NCBI RefSeq assembly: GCF_004193775.1
Contig: NC_041016.1
Location: 39,416,547 to 39,480,546, forward strand
Origin: Glycine soja
Taxonomy: Eukaryota > Streptophyta > Magnoliopsida > Fabales > Fabaceae
Direction of reading: 5' to 3'
Length of the DNA: 64,000 nucleotides
A program made the position numbers and the translations under genes. The notes beneath the pieces were generated by a model. That model was not told where the DNA came from, made no database searches, and saw only the letters and a program-made list of their open reading frames with translations. Positions within the stretch are counted from its first letter, which is position 1; the number at the start of each line of letters is the position of its first letter. Positions 36,340 to 45,037 of the stretch are shown piece after piece.

Positions 36340-37409
36340 CTCCCTCCTTCTTGAAAAGGATTTGTCCTCAAATCCAAGGCTCCTCCATCTGCATCAAAAA
36401 GAGATAGATCATACACATTGAAAGTGGCACTTACATTATACTCACTAGGCAAGTCAATCTTGTAGGCATTGTCGTTGATCTTCTCCAACACTTGGAATGG
36501 TCCGTCTCCTCTAGTTTGAAGCTTGGACTTCCTGTGTTCTGGGAACCTCTCCTTCCTCAAGTGTACCCAAACCCAATCACCTGGTTCAAGCACGACTTTC
36601 TTTCTTCTTTTGTTGGCTTGCCTTGCATAGCTCGCATTTTTCTTTTCAATTTGAGCCTTCACTTGCTCATGCAGCTTCTTCACATACTCAACTTTAGCTT
36701 GTGCATCCTTATGCTTAAACATAGCAATGCTAGGCATAGGCAACAAATCAAGAGGAGTCAAAGGATTAAATCCATACACTATCTCAAATGGTGAACAATT
36801 AGTTGTGCTATGGACAGCCCGATTATAAGCAAACTCAACATGAGGCAAACATGCTTCCCAAGATTTAAGATTTTTCTTTAAAACAGTCCTAAGCAGTGTG
36901 CCTAAAGTCCTATTGACTACCTCAGTTTGACCATCAGTTTGTGGGTGACAAGTAGTAGAAAACAACAATTTAGTACCAATCTTACCCCACAAGGTCCTCC
37001 AAAAGTGACTAAGGAATTTTGCATCCCTATCACTGACAATGCTCCTCGGTAATCCATGAAGCCGCACTATTTCTTTGAAAAACAAATCAGCCACATGACA
37101 AGCGTCATCCACTTTCTTGCTAGGGATGAAGTGTGCCATCTTAGAAAACTTGTCAACAACAACAAACACAGAATCCTTTCCATTCTTGGTTTTGGGAAGC
37201 CCCAAAACAAAGTCCATAGATATGTCAGTCCAAGGATATTCAGGAACAGGCAAAGGAGTATACAATCCATGAGGTTTAACCTTAGATTTAGCTTGTTTAC
37301 ACACAATGCAATGACCACAAAACTTATGCACATCACGCCTCATATGAGGCCAAAAGAAATGCTCTTGCAGAATTTCCAGGGTCTTTTGAATCCCAAAGTG
37401 TCCCATCAA
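36213..37409 (-). pseudogene. Integrase part of element C pol
   Basis: 398 codons covering integrase from just after its N-terminal zinc-finger start to the tail: [21 protein letters not shown] with CGHCIVC (HHCC finger), the DDE core ([37 protein letters not shown], all three acidic residues present) and the GPF/Y module ([17 protein letters not shown]). The CRM-like tail ([16 protein letters not shown], then [14 protein letters not shown]) runs into the 3' LTR. It is separated from the upstream frame by a one-base deletion in a C-rich run near 37409, so it would not be made as part of a polyprotein. Confidence 0.92.
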
Positions 37410-39325
37410 CCCCCCTCATGGGATTCACTCACAAGCAACTCTCTAATGGAACACTTAGGCACACATAATTTATTTGCTTTAAACAAGAATCCATTATGCC
37501 TATAGTAACCATTTTCAGAAAACTTTTCACATGCAGCAAAATTTTCAGCAAAGTCCACATCATGCACATACATGTCTTTCAAAGACTCGAGACCAAACAG
37601 TTTAGTTTCAAGCATAGCAAGTAAAGCATGTCTCCTAGACAGTGCATCAGCCACTACATTCCCTTTCCCCTTTTTATGTTTGATGACGTATGGAAATTGC
37701 TCTAAAAACTCTACCCACTTAGCATGCCTCTTATTAAGCTTTCCTTGGCCTTTTAAGTATTTTAAGGACTCGTGATCACTATGGATGACAAACTCTTTGG
37801 GTAATAGGTAATGCTGCCAAGTTTGTAAAGCTCTAACCAAAGCATACAATTCCTTATCATAAGTTGAATAGTTAAGGGCAGCGGCTCCTAACTTTTCACT
37901 AAAATAAGCTATCGGATGTCCCTCTTGCAACAAAACAGCCCCAATACCCACATTTGATGCATCACACTCAATTTCAAATGATTTTGCAAAATTAGGCATA
38001 GCAAGAATGGGTGCATTAGTTAACCTATGTTTGAGGGCAGCAAAGGCATCTTCTTGTTTCTTACCCCATTGGAAACCCACATTCTTCTTAACAACTTCAG
38101 TTAGAGGTGCAGCCAATGTACTAAAATCCTTAACAAATCTCCTATAGAAACTTGCTAAACCATGAAATCCCCTCACCTCACTCACGGTCTTAGGTGTTGG
38201 CCATTCTTGGATGGCCTTAACCTTTTCCACATCCACCCGTACTCCCTCAGCACTAATAACAAAACCCAGAAACACCACATGATCAGTACAAAAGGAGCAC
38301 TTTTCTAGGTTGGCATACAATTTTTCTTTCCTAAGCACACTTAAAACAGATTGCAAATGTTCAGCATGCAAATCAAGACTAGTGCTATAGATAAGAATAT
38401 CATCAAAGTACACCACCACAAATTTCCCAATAAATTCCCTTAAAACATGGTTCATCAATCTCATGAAAGTACTAGGTGCATTAGTCAAACCAAATGGCAT
38501 AACCATCCACTCATACAAACCATATTTTGTTTTAAAGGCAGTTTTCCATTCATCTCCCTCTCTAATTCTAATATGATTATAGCCACTTTTCAGATCAATT
38601 TTGGAAAACACACATGCACCATACAGTTCATCAAGAAGATCATCTAACCTGGGGATTGGATGCCTATACTTGATGGTGATGTTGTTTATGGCTCTACAAT
38701 CAAAACACATCCTCCATGAGCCGTCCTTCTTGGGTACTAGAATTACAGGTACAGCGCACGGACTCATACTATCTCTCACCCAACCTTTGCTCAGGAGTTC
38801 GGACACTTGCCTTTCAATCTCCTTAGTTGCTTGTGGGTTGCTCCTATAAGCTGGCCGATTGGGCAAGGACGCTCCTGGAATGAGATCAATGTGATGCTCA
38901 ATTCCCTTCAATGGTGGCAAACCATCCGGTACACTTGTTGGAAACACATCATCAAAATCCCGCTGAAGAGACTGAATACCAGAAGGCAATTTAAATTCAT
39001 CAATTGGGTTAGCATGCAACATCTGACGTTGAGAAAACAATAAATAGAGGGGTTGTCTCGCACAAAGCACCCTCCTTACCTCCCTTTTTGTTGCTAAACA
39101 AAGCTGTTTGCCCTCAAGTGTTTCACTCTTTTTGTTTTCTCTCTTTTCCCTCTCAAGTGTTTCACTCTTTTTCTTTCCTCTCTGTTCCTTCTCAAGTGTC
39201 TCACTCTTTTTCTTTTCTCTCACTTTTATCTGATCCTCACAAACCTCTTTAGGAGATAACGGTTTGAGAACAATTTTCTTGTCAACTTGCTTGAAAGAGA
39301 TTTTGTTGGTGAAGCCATCATGCAC
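37406..39325 (-). pseudogene. RT-RNase H-integrase start of element C pol
   Basis: 639 open codons. In order: the end of the protease region ([10 protein letters not shown]), a [11 protein letters not shown] linker, reverse transcriptase ([38 protein letters not shown], catalytic [10 protein letters not shown]), RNase H ([33 protein letters not shown]) and the linker to integrase ([19 protein letters not shown]). It ends SESHEGG where a one-base deletion causes a stop. Motifs are intact within the segment. It is preceded by an in-frame stop at about 39347-39349 that replaces the arginine of LLGRPWQ. Confidence 0.93.
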
Positions 39326-39349
39326 TGCCTTGGTATCATACTGCCACGG

Positions 39350-39885
39350 TCATCCTAACAGCACATGGGTCGCTTCCATTGGGACCACATCACACAGCAC
39401 CCTATCATTATATCTCCCAATGGTGAGACACACCTCCACCTGTTGAGTCACTTTTACTTCTTCATCTTCACTAAGCCACTGAAGTTTGTATGGTCTAGGA
39501 TGGGGCTTAGTTTCCAAATTCAGGTTGGACACTAATCTGGAACTTGCAACATTGGTACAGCTTCCTCCATCAACAATTAAAGAGCACAGCTTACCATTAA
39601 TTATGCACCTGGTGTGGAAAATATTTTCTCTTTGATTGTCATCCAGTGGATGCATCTGATTTCCCAACAGCCTTTTCACCATCAGCATATCACCCTGCAT
39701 AGCTTCCTCCTCATACTCTTCTTCTTCCACTTCTTCTTCACTGATCTCAGACTCACTAGTGATTTCTTCATCAGCCTTCATGATCATGGTCCTCCTGGTT
39801 GGACATTCACAAGCAATATGTCCTCTGCCTAAGCACTTGAAGCATTTTATGTTTCTGGTTCCAGTATTGGATGAGGATGTGGAGG
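39350..39885 (-). pseudogene. Protease and gag zinc knuckle of element C
   Basis: On the minus strand this starts at the break made by element F and encodes a CCHC knuckle (CFKCLGRGHIACEC), an acidic EEEVEEEEYEEE stretch, then retropepsin with the [11 protein letters not shown] motif and EATHVLLG at the end, where a stop follows. It is the downstream half of the gag-protease frame; the upstream half lies at 42873-43767 beyond the insertion. Confidence 0.9.
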
Positions 39886-39890
39886 TGTTA

Positions 39891-40566
39891 TGATGAGAAT
39901 CATGAAACTGGCCAAATACAGGCTAAAGGCCCAAGTGGAGAAGGACAAAGGCCTAAGTGGAGAAGGACAAAGCCCCCGAGTGGAGAAGGATGAAGGCCCA
40001 AGTGGAGAAGGATGAAGGCTCAAGTGGAGATGGATGAAGGACCAGAGGCAGAGACACTATCAAGACAATTAATTGTTGCTGAAGGCCCAAACTAATTTGA
40101 AGGCCCAAGTTAAATATGTTTTTAGTTATAATTTTTATTTATTGTAGTTTTGGCCCAACCTATTTAGAAGACCCATGTCTATTTTTATCTTTTTGTTCAG
40201 ATACACTATAAGTATTGGTTTTTATTTTCAATAAAAAAAACTTTTGGCATTTTAATAAAATTTGGTGAGAGTTTCTCTCTGGGTTCCTTGTTGAACCAAT
40301 TATCAGACTTATCAAGGTAATCCTTGTGGCGTCTACCCAGACTTATCTTCCTTCATTGGAAGTGGCGTCTACCCAGACTTATCTTCCTTAACCGGAAGTG
40401 GCGTCTACCCAGACTTATCTTCCTTCACTGGAAGTGGCGTCTACCCAGACTTATCTTCCTTCACTGGAAGTGGCGTCTACCATGACTTATCTTCCTTCAC
40501 TGGAAGTGGCGTCATCCAAACCTTCGTAGCCTGTATCAAACGATCCGCCCCGTAAGGTTCACATCA
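39891..40566 (+). repeat. 5' LTR of element F
   Basis: 676 bp, TGATGAGAATC...TTCACATCA. It has two internal minisatellites: about five copies of a 22-bp unit with AAGTGGAGAAGGA (about 39930-40040) and five copies of a 36-bp unit with AGTGGCGTCTACCCAGAC (about 40327-40510). The 3' LTR has only three of the 36-bp units; 2 x 36 = 72 bp accounts exactly for the length difference. Confidence 0.93.
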
Positions 40567-40568
40567 TC

Positions 40569-40580
40569 TGGTATCAGAGC
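40569..40580 (+). other. Primer-binding site of element F
   Basis: TGGTATCAGAGC, a perfect 12-base match to the complement of the plant initiator tRNA-Met 3' end, two bases after the LTR. Confidence 0.9.
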
Positions 40581-41467
40581 TTCGGCTCTTGATACAGGTT
40601 CTATCTTATCCTATTATTTTTCTTTGTAATTTGTCCTGGTTCGTGTTTTTGTCCTTGTTCTGTTATATGCGTTCTTGTTTACATCTTGTTTCGTTTTTGT
40701 TTGCGTCTTGTGTTCTGTTATTTGCGTTCTTGTTCTTGTCACGTCCTTGTTCTTGTTTCTTGTGTCTTTCACACTGTGTCAAAAAAAAATTGCAAAAAAA
40801 ATTTGAAAAAAAAAGTGGGTGTTTGATCTTTGAACACGAAATTGAAGCATTTAGAGGTGTTTTTTTTGAAAGAAAATCGTGGAACAAATCCCCTTATCTA
40901 GATTCTCCTCTGAATTCTGAGCGTTTTGATATATAGTGGGCCTCAAACAGACAACCGTAGCAAAAGTTATGAGCATTTGAAGTTTAGTTGTCATATCTGT
41001 TATCTTATCTGTTATCCTATCTGTTATCTTATTTGTTATCATATCTGTTATCCAAATTAAATCTAATTTGTTATCCCAAATCTGATCTATTATCCAAATC
41101 AAATCAAATCAAATCAAAAAAATTTATCCAAATCAGATTTGTTATCCAAATCTAATCTGTTATCCAAATCAAATCCAATCTGTTATCCAAATCAAGTCCA
41201 AGTTGTTATCCCAAATCAAATCTGTTACTCTGATAATTCTATTGTCTTTCCTTTTATTTTATATTACCTTGTGTGTCTAATTCGGTCTATCCAGGAACTT
41301 AAGAGGGAGTGAGTGGTAAAAGGCAAGAGTGAAAACATCACACAAAAGCCTATATTGAGAGCATCAAACACGAGTGAACTACCATTAAAGAGAGAAACAC
41401 GTGAGTAGAGTGTGGTGAGGTCCTGATTTTTTTTTTAATTTACTGCAACATTCTTTGTTCCTTAATC
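40581..41467 (+). other. 5' leader of element F
   Basis: About 890 bp without a credible gene. It includes the CentGm-like segment (40910-40982, on the minus strand), then a degenerate tandem region of TCTGTTATCCAAATC-type units (about 40990-41230). ORFs across 40589-40936 are low-complexity (FLFASCVLLFAFLF type) and not taken as genes. Confidence 0.75.
40910..40982 (-). repeat. CentGm-like segment in the leader of element F
   Basis: On the minus strand: TTCAAATGCTCATAACTTTT, then CGGTTGTCTG, then ATATATCAAAACGCTC. The colinear, gap-free match to the satellite is as in element C. Antisense to the element RNA, as in C and B2. Confidence 0.8.
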
Positions 41468-42166
41468 ATGGCAAGAGCTGGTGACAATGGTGGTGTATAT
41501 CATCAACTGGACGAATCTCAACGCTTATTTCTGGACGCGTGGACTACACAAATGCAACGTTTGTTGAACCGTAACAAAGAAGAGCCCTACAAACGAATAG
41601 CCAAATCTTCCTCGTTTACTCTTAAACCTCTATCCCCTAGAGAAGTGTGTGATGACCAAATCAGAATGAGAGAAAAGAGAGAACAAGAGAAAGAAAATAG
41701 TGAGGCACCACAAAGGAATATGAAAAAGAAGAGTGATACACCCGAGGAAAAGAGTGATACACATAAGAGAGAGAGTGATACACATGAGAGAAAATTTAAT
41801 TATTTTGCAGAGGCGAGTGAAGTGAGGAAAGTGTTACCTGCTCATGAACCACTCAATCTACAGTATTGCAAAGACAGTAAAATTTCTACTGATAATTCTA
41901 ATGAGTTTACTATTTCTATTTCTCCTAGTGTTCAACCATTATTGCAGGAATTTAAAAATGTCTTTCCTAAGGAGATTCCTCATGGACTACCACCTTCAAG
42001 AGGCATAGAACATCAAGTTGATCTCCTCCCCGGAGCTTCATTGCCTAACAGACCAACTTACAAAAGCAATCCCCAAGAGACTCAACGTAAGGATGCACAT
42101 GCCAAAGTTGAGTATGTGAAAAGATTGTATGACCAAGTGAAGGTGCAAATTGAAAAAAAAGAATGA
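41468..42166 (+). CDS. Internally deleted gag-pol remnant of element F
   Basis: 232 codons starting MARAGDNGGVYHQLD, matching the gag start of element C. After about 41 residues it jumps to the region after protease (FTLKPLSPREVCDDQ), continues through a charged linker with repeats of SDT(P/H) type, the pre-RT segment (PHGLPPSRGIEHQVDLLPGA) and the first RT residues (YKSNPQET), then jumps to the integrase C-terminal region (DAHAKVEYVKRLYDQVKV). A run of eight A at about 42147-42154 breaks the frame shortly before the end; the rest (ENYAKQANKKRKEVVLEPGD, then LRTNVFQEGGND) continues in another frame. No catalytic motif remains. The two joints also occur in B2. Confidence 0.8.
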   Translation: MARAGDNGGVYHQLDESQRLFLDAWTTQMQRLLNRNKEEPYKRIAKSSSFTLKPLSPREVCDDQIRMREKREQEKENSEAPQRNMKKKSDTPEEKSDTHKRESDTHERKFNYFAEASEVRKVLPAHEPLNLQYCKDSKISTDNSNEFTISISPSVQPLLQEFKNVFPKEIPHGLPPSRGIEHQVDLLPGASLPNRPTYKSNPQETQRKDAHAKVEYVKRLYDQVKVQIEKKE

Positions 42167-42256
42167 AAACTATGCCAAGCAAGCCAACAAGAAAAGGAAG
42201 GAAGTGGTACTTGAACCCGGTGATGATCCTGGACATTTGAGGACAAATGTTTTCCA

Positions 42257-42268
42257 AGAAGGAGGGAA
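42257..42268 (+). other. Polypurine tract of element F
   Basis: AAGAAGGAGGGA immediately before the 3' LTR start TGATGAGAAT at 42269. Confidence 0.85.
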
Positions 42269-42872
42269 TGATGAGAATCATGAAACTGGCCAAATACAGG
42301 CTAAAGGCCCAAGTGGAGAAGGACAAAGGCCTAAGTGGAGAAGGACAAAGCCCCCGAGTGGAGAAGGATGAAGGCCCAAGTGGAGAAGGATGAAGGCTCA
42401 AGTGGAGATGGATGAAGGACCAGAGGCAGAGACACTATCAAGACAATTAATTGTTGCTGAAGGCCCAAACTAATTTGAAGGCCCAAGTTAAATATGTTTT
42501 TAGTTATAATTTTTATTTATTGTAGTTTTGGCCCAACCTATTTAGAAGACCCATGTCTATTTTTATCTTTTTGTTCAGATACACTATAAGTATTGGTTTT
42601 TATTTTCAATAAAAAAAACTTTTGGCATTTTAATAAAATTTGGTGAGAGTTTCTCTCTGGGTTCCTTGTTGAACCAATTATCAGACTTATCAAGGTAATC
42701 CTTGTGGCGTCTACCCAGACTTATCTTCCTTCATTGGAAGTGGCGTCTACCCAGACTTATCTTCCTTAACCGGAAGTGGCGTCTACCCAGACTTATCTTC
42801 CTTCACTGGAAGTGGCGTCATCCAAACCTTCGTAGCCTGTATCAAACGATCCGCCCCGTAAGGTTCACATCA
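42269..42872 (+). repeat. 3' LTR of element F
   Basis: 604 bp; the same sequence as the 5' LTR as far as I could compare by eye, with three instead of five 36-bp units. Followed by TGTTA, the target-site duplication. Confidence 0.93.
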
Positions 42873-43767
42873 TGTTATGTTTGCTTCCACCTACACTGGA
42901 CGCTGCTGACTTTCCATGCGGGGATGTGGCTGCAGGGCGGAACGAATTACCTCCCTCCTTCTTGGATCTGTTGGCCCAGTTCTGGTTGTAAGTATTGGAT
43001 GAGTTCCTCCTTGTTGCACTTTTTCTTTTAATTTTTTGTTCGACCCGGAGTGCCCTATGTAACAAGTCATCCAACGCCACATACTCCTGTAATTCAACAA
43101 CATCTCTGATTTCAGGGTTTAGACCATTCAGGAAACGAGCCACTGTGTCTTCGGAGTCCTCTTCAATGTTGGCCCTAACTAACGCCGTTTCCATCTCTTT
43201 ATAATATTCTTCCACAATTAAATTCCCTTGGGACAGCCCTTGGAGTTTCTGTCGCATGGTTCTGTTATAGCTAGTGGGCACATACCTTTTTCTCATTACC
43301 CTTTTCATCTCAGTCCATGTATCTACCTCTCGCCGCTCCTCTCTCAGCATTTCTCTCTGGTATTTATGCCACCAAACAAGAGCATAGTCGGAGAATTCAG
43401 CTGCTGCTAGCTTGACTTTCTGCTCTTCAGTGTAGTCATTACAGGCAAACACATGCTCAATCTTCATTTCCCAGTCCAGGTAGGCATCTGGATCACTTCT
43501 GCCTTTGAAGGTAGGAACATTGAGCTTTACTCCCTCAACCCGGTTCTGCCTCGGTCCGTCATTACCGCCATTGTTACCTTTGTTCCCATCTATATTTCGT
43601 CTAGCATTCTGATTGGCTTGGTTCTCCAAAAATTCTAGTCGTCCAAAGACCTCCTCATTGGTACGGTCCAGCAAACGTTGCATCTGTGCATTCATCGTGT
43701 CCAGTAACAGACGCTGAGCTCCGTCCAACTGATGATACTCGTCACCACCACCACCTGCTCCAGCCAT
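42873..43767 (-). pseudogene. gag of element C, 5' part, broken by element F
   Basis: About 298 codons from the start MAGAGGGGDEYHQLD. It contains the Ty3/gypsy gag core: [70 protein letters not shown] and LLHRALRVEQKIKRKS. The start is supported by the matching MARAGDNGG start in F and MSGTNPNDG in A. The frame is open up to the insertion; it resumes at 39885 in the same phase once F and one TGTTA copy are discounted. Gag would form the particle around the RNA. Confidence 0.92.
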
Positions 43768-44504
43768 AATTCAACAGAAAAAAAAGTTTGCAATAAAAAT
43801 TATTAGGGTTTTAGGACCTCACCACACTCGACTCACGAGTTTAACTCTTAGATGGTAGTACACTCGTGTTTGATGCTCTCAATAGGCTTTTGTGTAATGT
43901 ATTCCCTCTTGCCTTTTACCACTCGTGTTCCCTCTTAAGTTCCTGGATGGACCAAATTAGACACACAAGGTAATATAAAATAAAAGGAAAGACAATATAA
44001 TGATCACATACAGATTTAATTTGGGATAACAACTTGGACTTGATTTGGATAGCAGATTGAATTTGATTTGGATAAAAGACTAGATTTGATTTGGATAATA
44101 TATTAGATTGGATTTGGATAACAGATTACCTTTAATTTGGGTAACAGATATGATAACAAATAAGATATTAGATAGGATAACACATAAGATAATAGATATG
44201 ACAAGTAAACTTCAAATGCTCATAACTTTTGCTATGGTTGTCCGTTTGAGGCCCACTATATATCAAAACGCTCAGAATTCAGAGAAGAATCTAACTGCCT
44301 TAATTTTGTGTTCAAAGATCAAACACCCACTTTTTTTTTCAAAATTTCTGCAACTTTTTTTTTTGACACAAAGTGTGAAAGACACAAGAAACAAGAACAA
44401 GAACGCAAATAACAGAACAAGGACAAAAATACGAACCTAGACAAATTACAAAGAAAAAAAATAGGATAGGATAGGATAGGATAGAACCTGTATCAAGAGC
44501 CGAA
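43768..44504 (-). other. 5' leader of element C
   Basis: About 740 bp of untranslated leader between PBS and gag. It holds a degenerate run of GATAACAGAT-type repeats (about 44020-44200), a CentGm-like segment (44210-44282), A-rich stretches with AGAACAAGAACGCAAATAAC, and a GGATA pentanucleotide run (44463-44485). No ORF of note. Confidence 0.75.
44210..44282 (+). repeat. CentGm-like segment in the leader of element C
   Basis: Aligns without gaps to the CentGm monomer: TTCAAATG, TCATAACTTTT, TGTCCG, ATATATC, ACGCTC and AATT fall at the same spacing in both. By hand count about 56 of 72 positions agree with the satellite (counted on the F version, which differs at a few bases). It runs antisense to the element. 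Confidence 0.8.
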
Positions 44505-44516
44505 GCTTTGATACCA
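44505..44516 (-). other. Primer-binding site of element C
   Basis: Minus strand TGGTATCAAAGC, two bases from the LTR end; one mismatch to the initiator tRNA-Met complement, the same mismatch as after LTR G. Confidence 0.85.
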
Positions 44517-44518
44517 GA

Positions 44519-45037
44519 TGATGTGAACCTGATTAGGAGCGGATCGTTTGATACAGGCTACGGAGTTTTTGGATGACGCCACTTTCAGTGAAGGAAGATA
44601 AGTCAGGGTAGACGCCACAAGGATTACCTTGATAAGTCTGAGATTGGTTCAAGAAGGAACCCAGAGAGAAACTCTCACCCAATTTTATGAAAAATGCCAA
44701 AAGTTTTTTTTATTGAAAACAAAAACCACTACTTATAGTGTATCTGAACAAAAAGATAAAAATAGACATGAGCCTTCTAAACAGTTTGGGCCAAAATTAC
44801 AATAATTAAAAATTATAACTAAAAACATATTTAACTTGGGCCTTCAGCAACAATTAATAGTCTTGGTAGTGCCTCTGCCTCTGGGCCTTCATCTTTCTCC
44901 ACTTTGGCCTTCAATCATCATCAATGGTAGCTATACAAATGACCAGCCTTGTGAGGTGTTGGGCTTGTTTAAGTCTGCCTCTGGTCATGGGCCCTTCAAG
45001 TGCTTCATGGTCCTTGCCCTTAGTTGTGTCTTCATAA
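44519..45037 (-). repeat. 5' LTR of element C
   Basis: 519 bp; the minus strand ends GGTTCACATCA next to the PBS. The outer end reads TTATGAAGACAC where TGATGAAGACAC is expected, so the first bases have mutated or been lost at the junction with sat413 (AACCAATGTCGG). It carries one unit of the 36-bp LTR repeat and a segment of the polyprotein tail. Confidence 0.85.

Larger units (their letters stand above)
39891..42872 (+). mobile_element. Element F: non-autonomous CRM-derived retrotransposon
   Basis: Complete 2982-bp element with LTRs (39891-40566 and 42269-42872), PBS, leader, one short reading frame and polypurine tract, flanked by TGTTA at 39886-39890 and 42873-42877. It lies inside gag of element C in the opposite orientation. 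The reading frame lacks most of gag, the protease core, most of RT, all RNase H and the integrase core, so movement would need proteins in trans. The LTRs appear identical apart from two extra 36-bp units in the 5' copy, which indicates a very recent insertion. Confidence 0.95.
36148..45037 (-). mobile_element. Element C: CRM-type retrotransposon, interrupted by element F
   Basis: Minus-strand element with 5' LTR (44519-45037), PBS, leader, gag, protease, RT-RNase H, integrase and a 3' LTR cut short by CentGm at 36147. Element F (39891-42872) sits in gag with a TGTTA duplication on both sides. Excluding F, about 5.9 kb of C remain. One nonsense codon and one frameshift disable pol. C is the intact-layout relative of element D, and its tail and linker repeats match D closely. 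Confidence 0.92.

Noticed and set aside
40589..40936. Possible membrane protein (FLFASCVLLFAFLFLSRPC)
   Set aside because: Low-complexity translation of GTTCTTGTT-type leader repeats; no conservation of frame in the B2 and C leaders.
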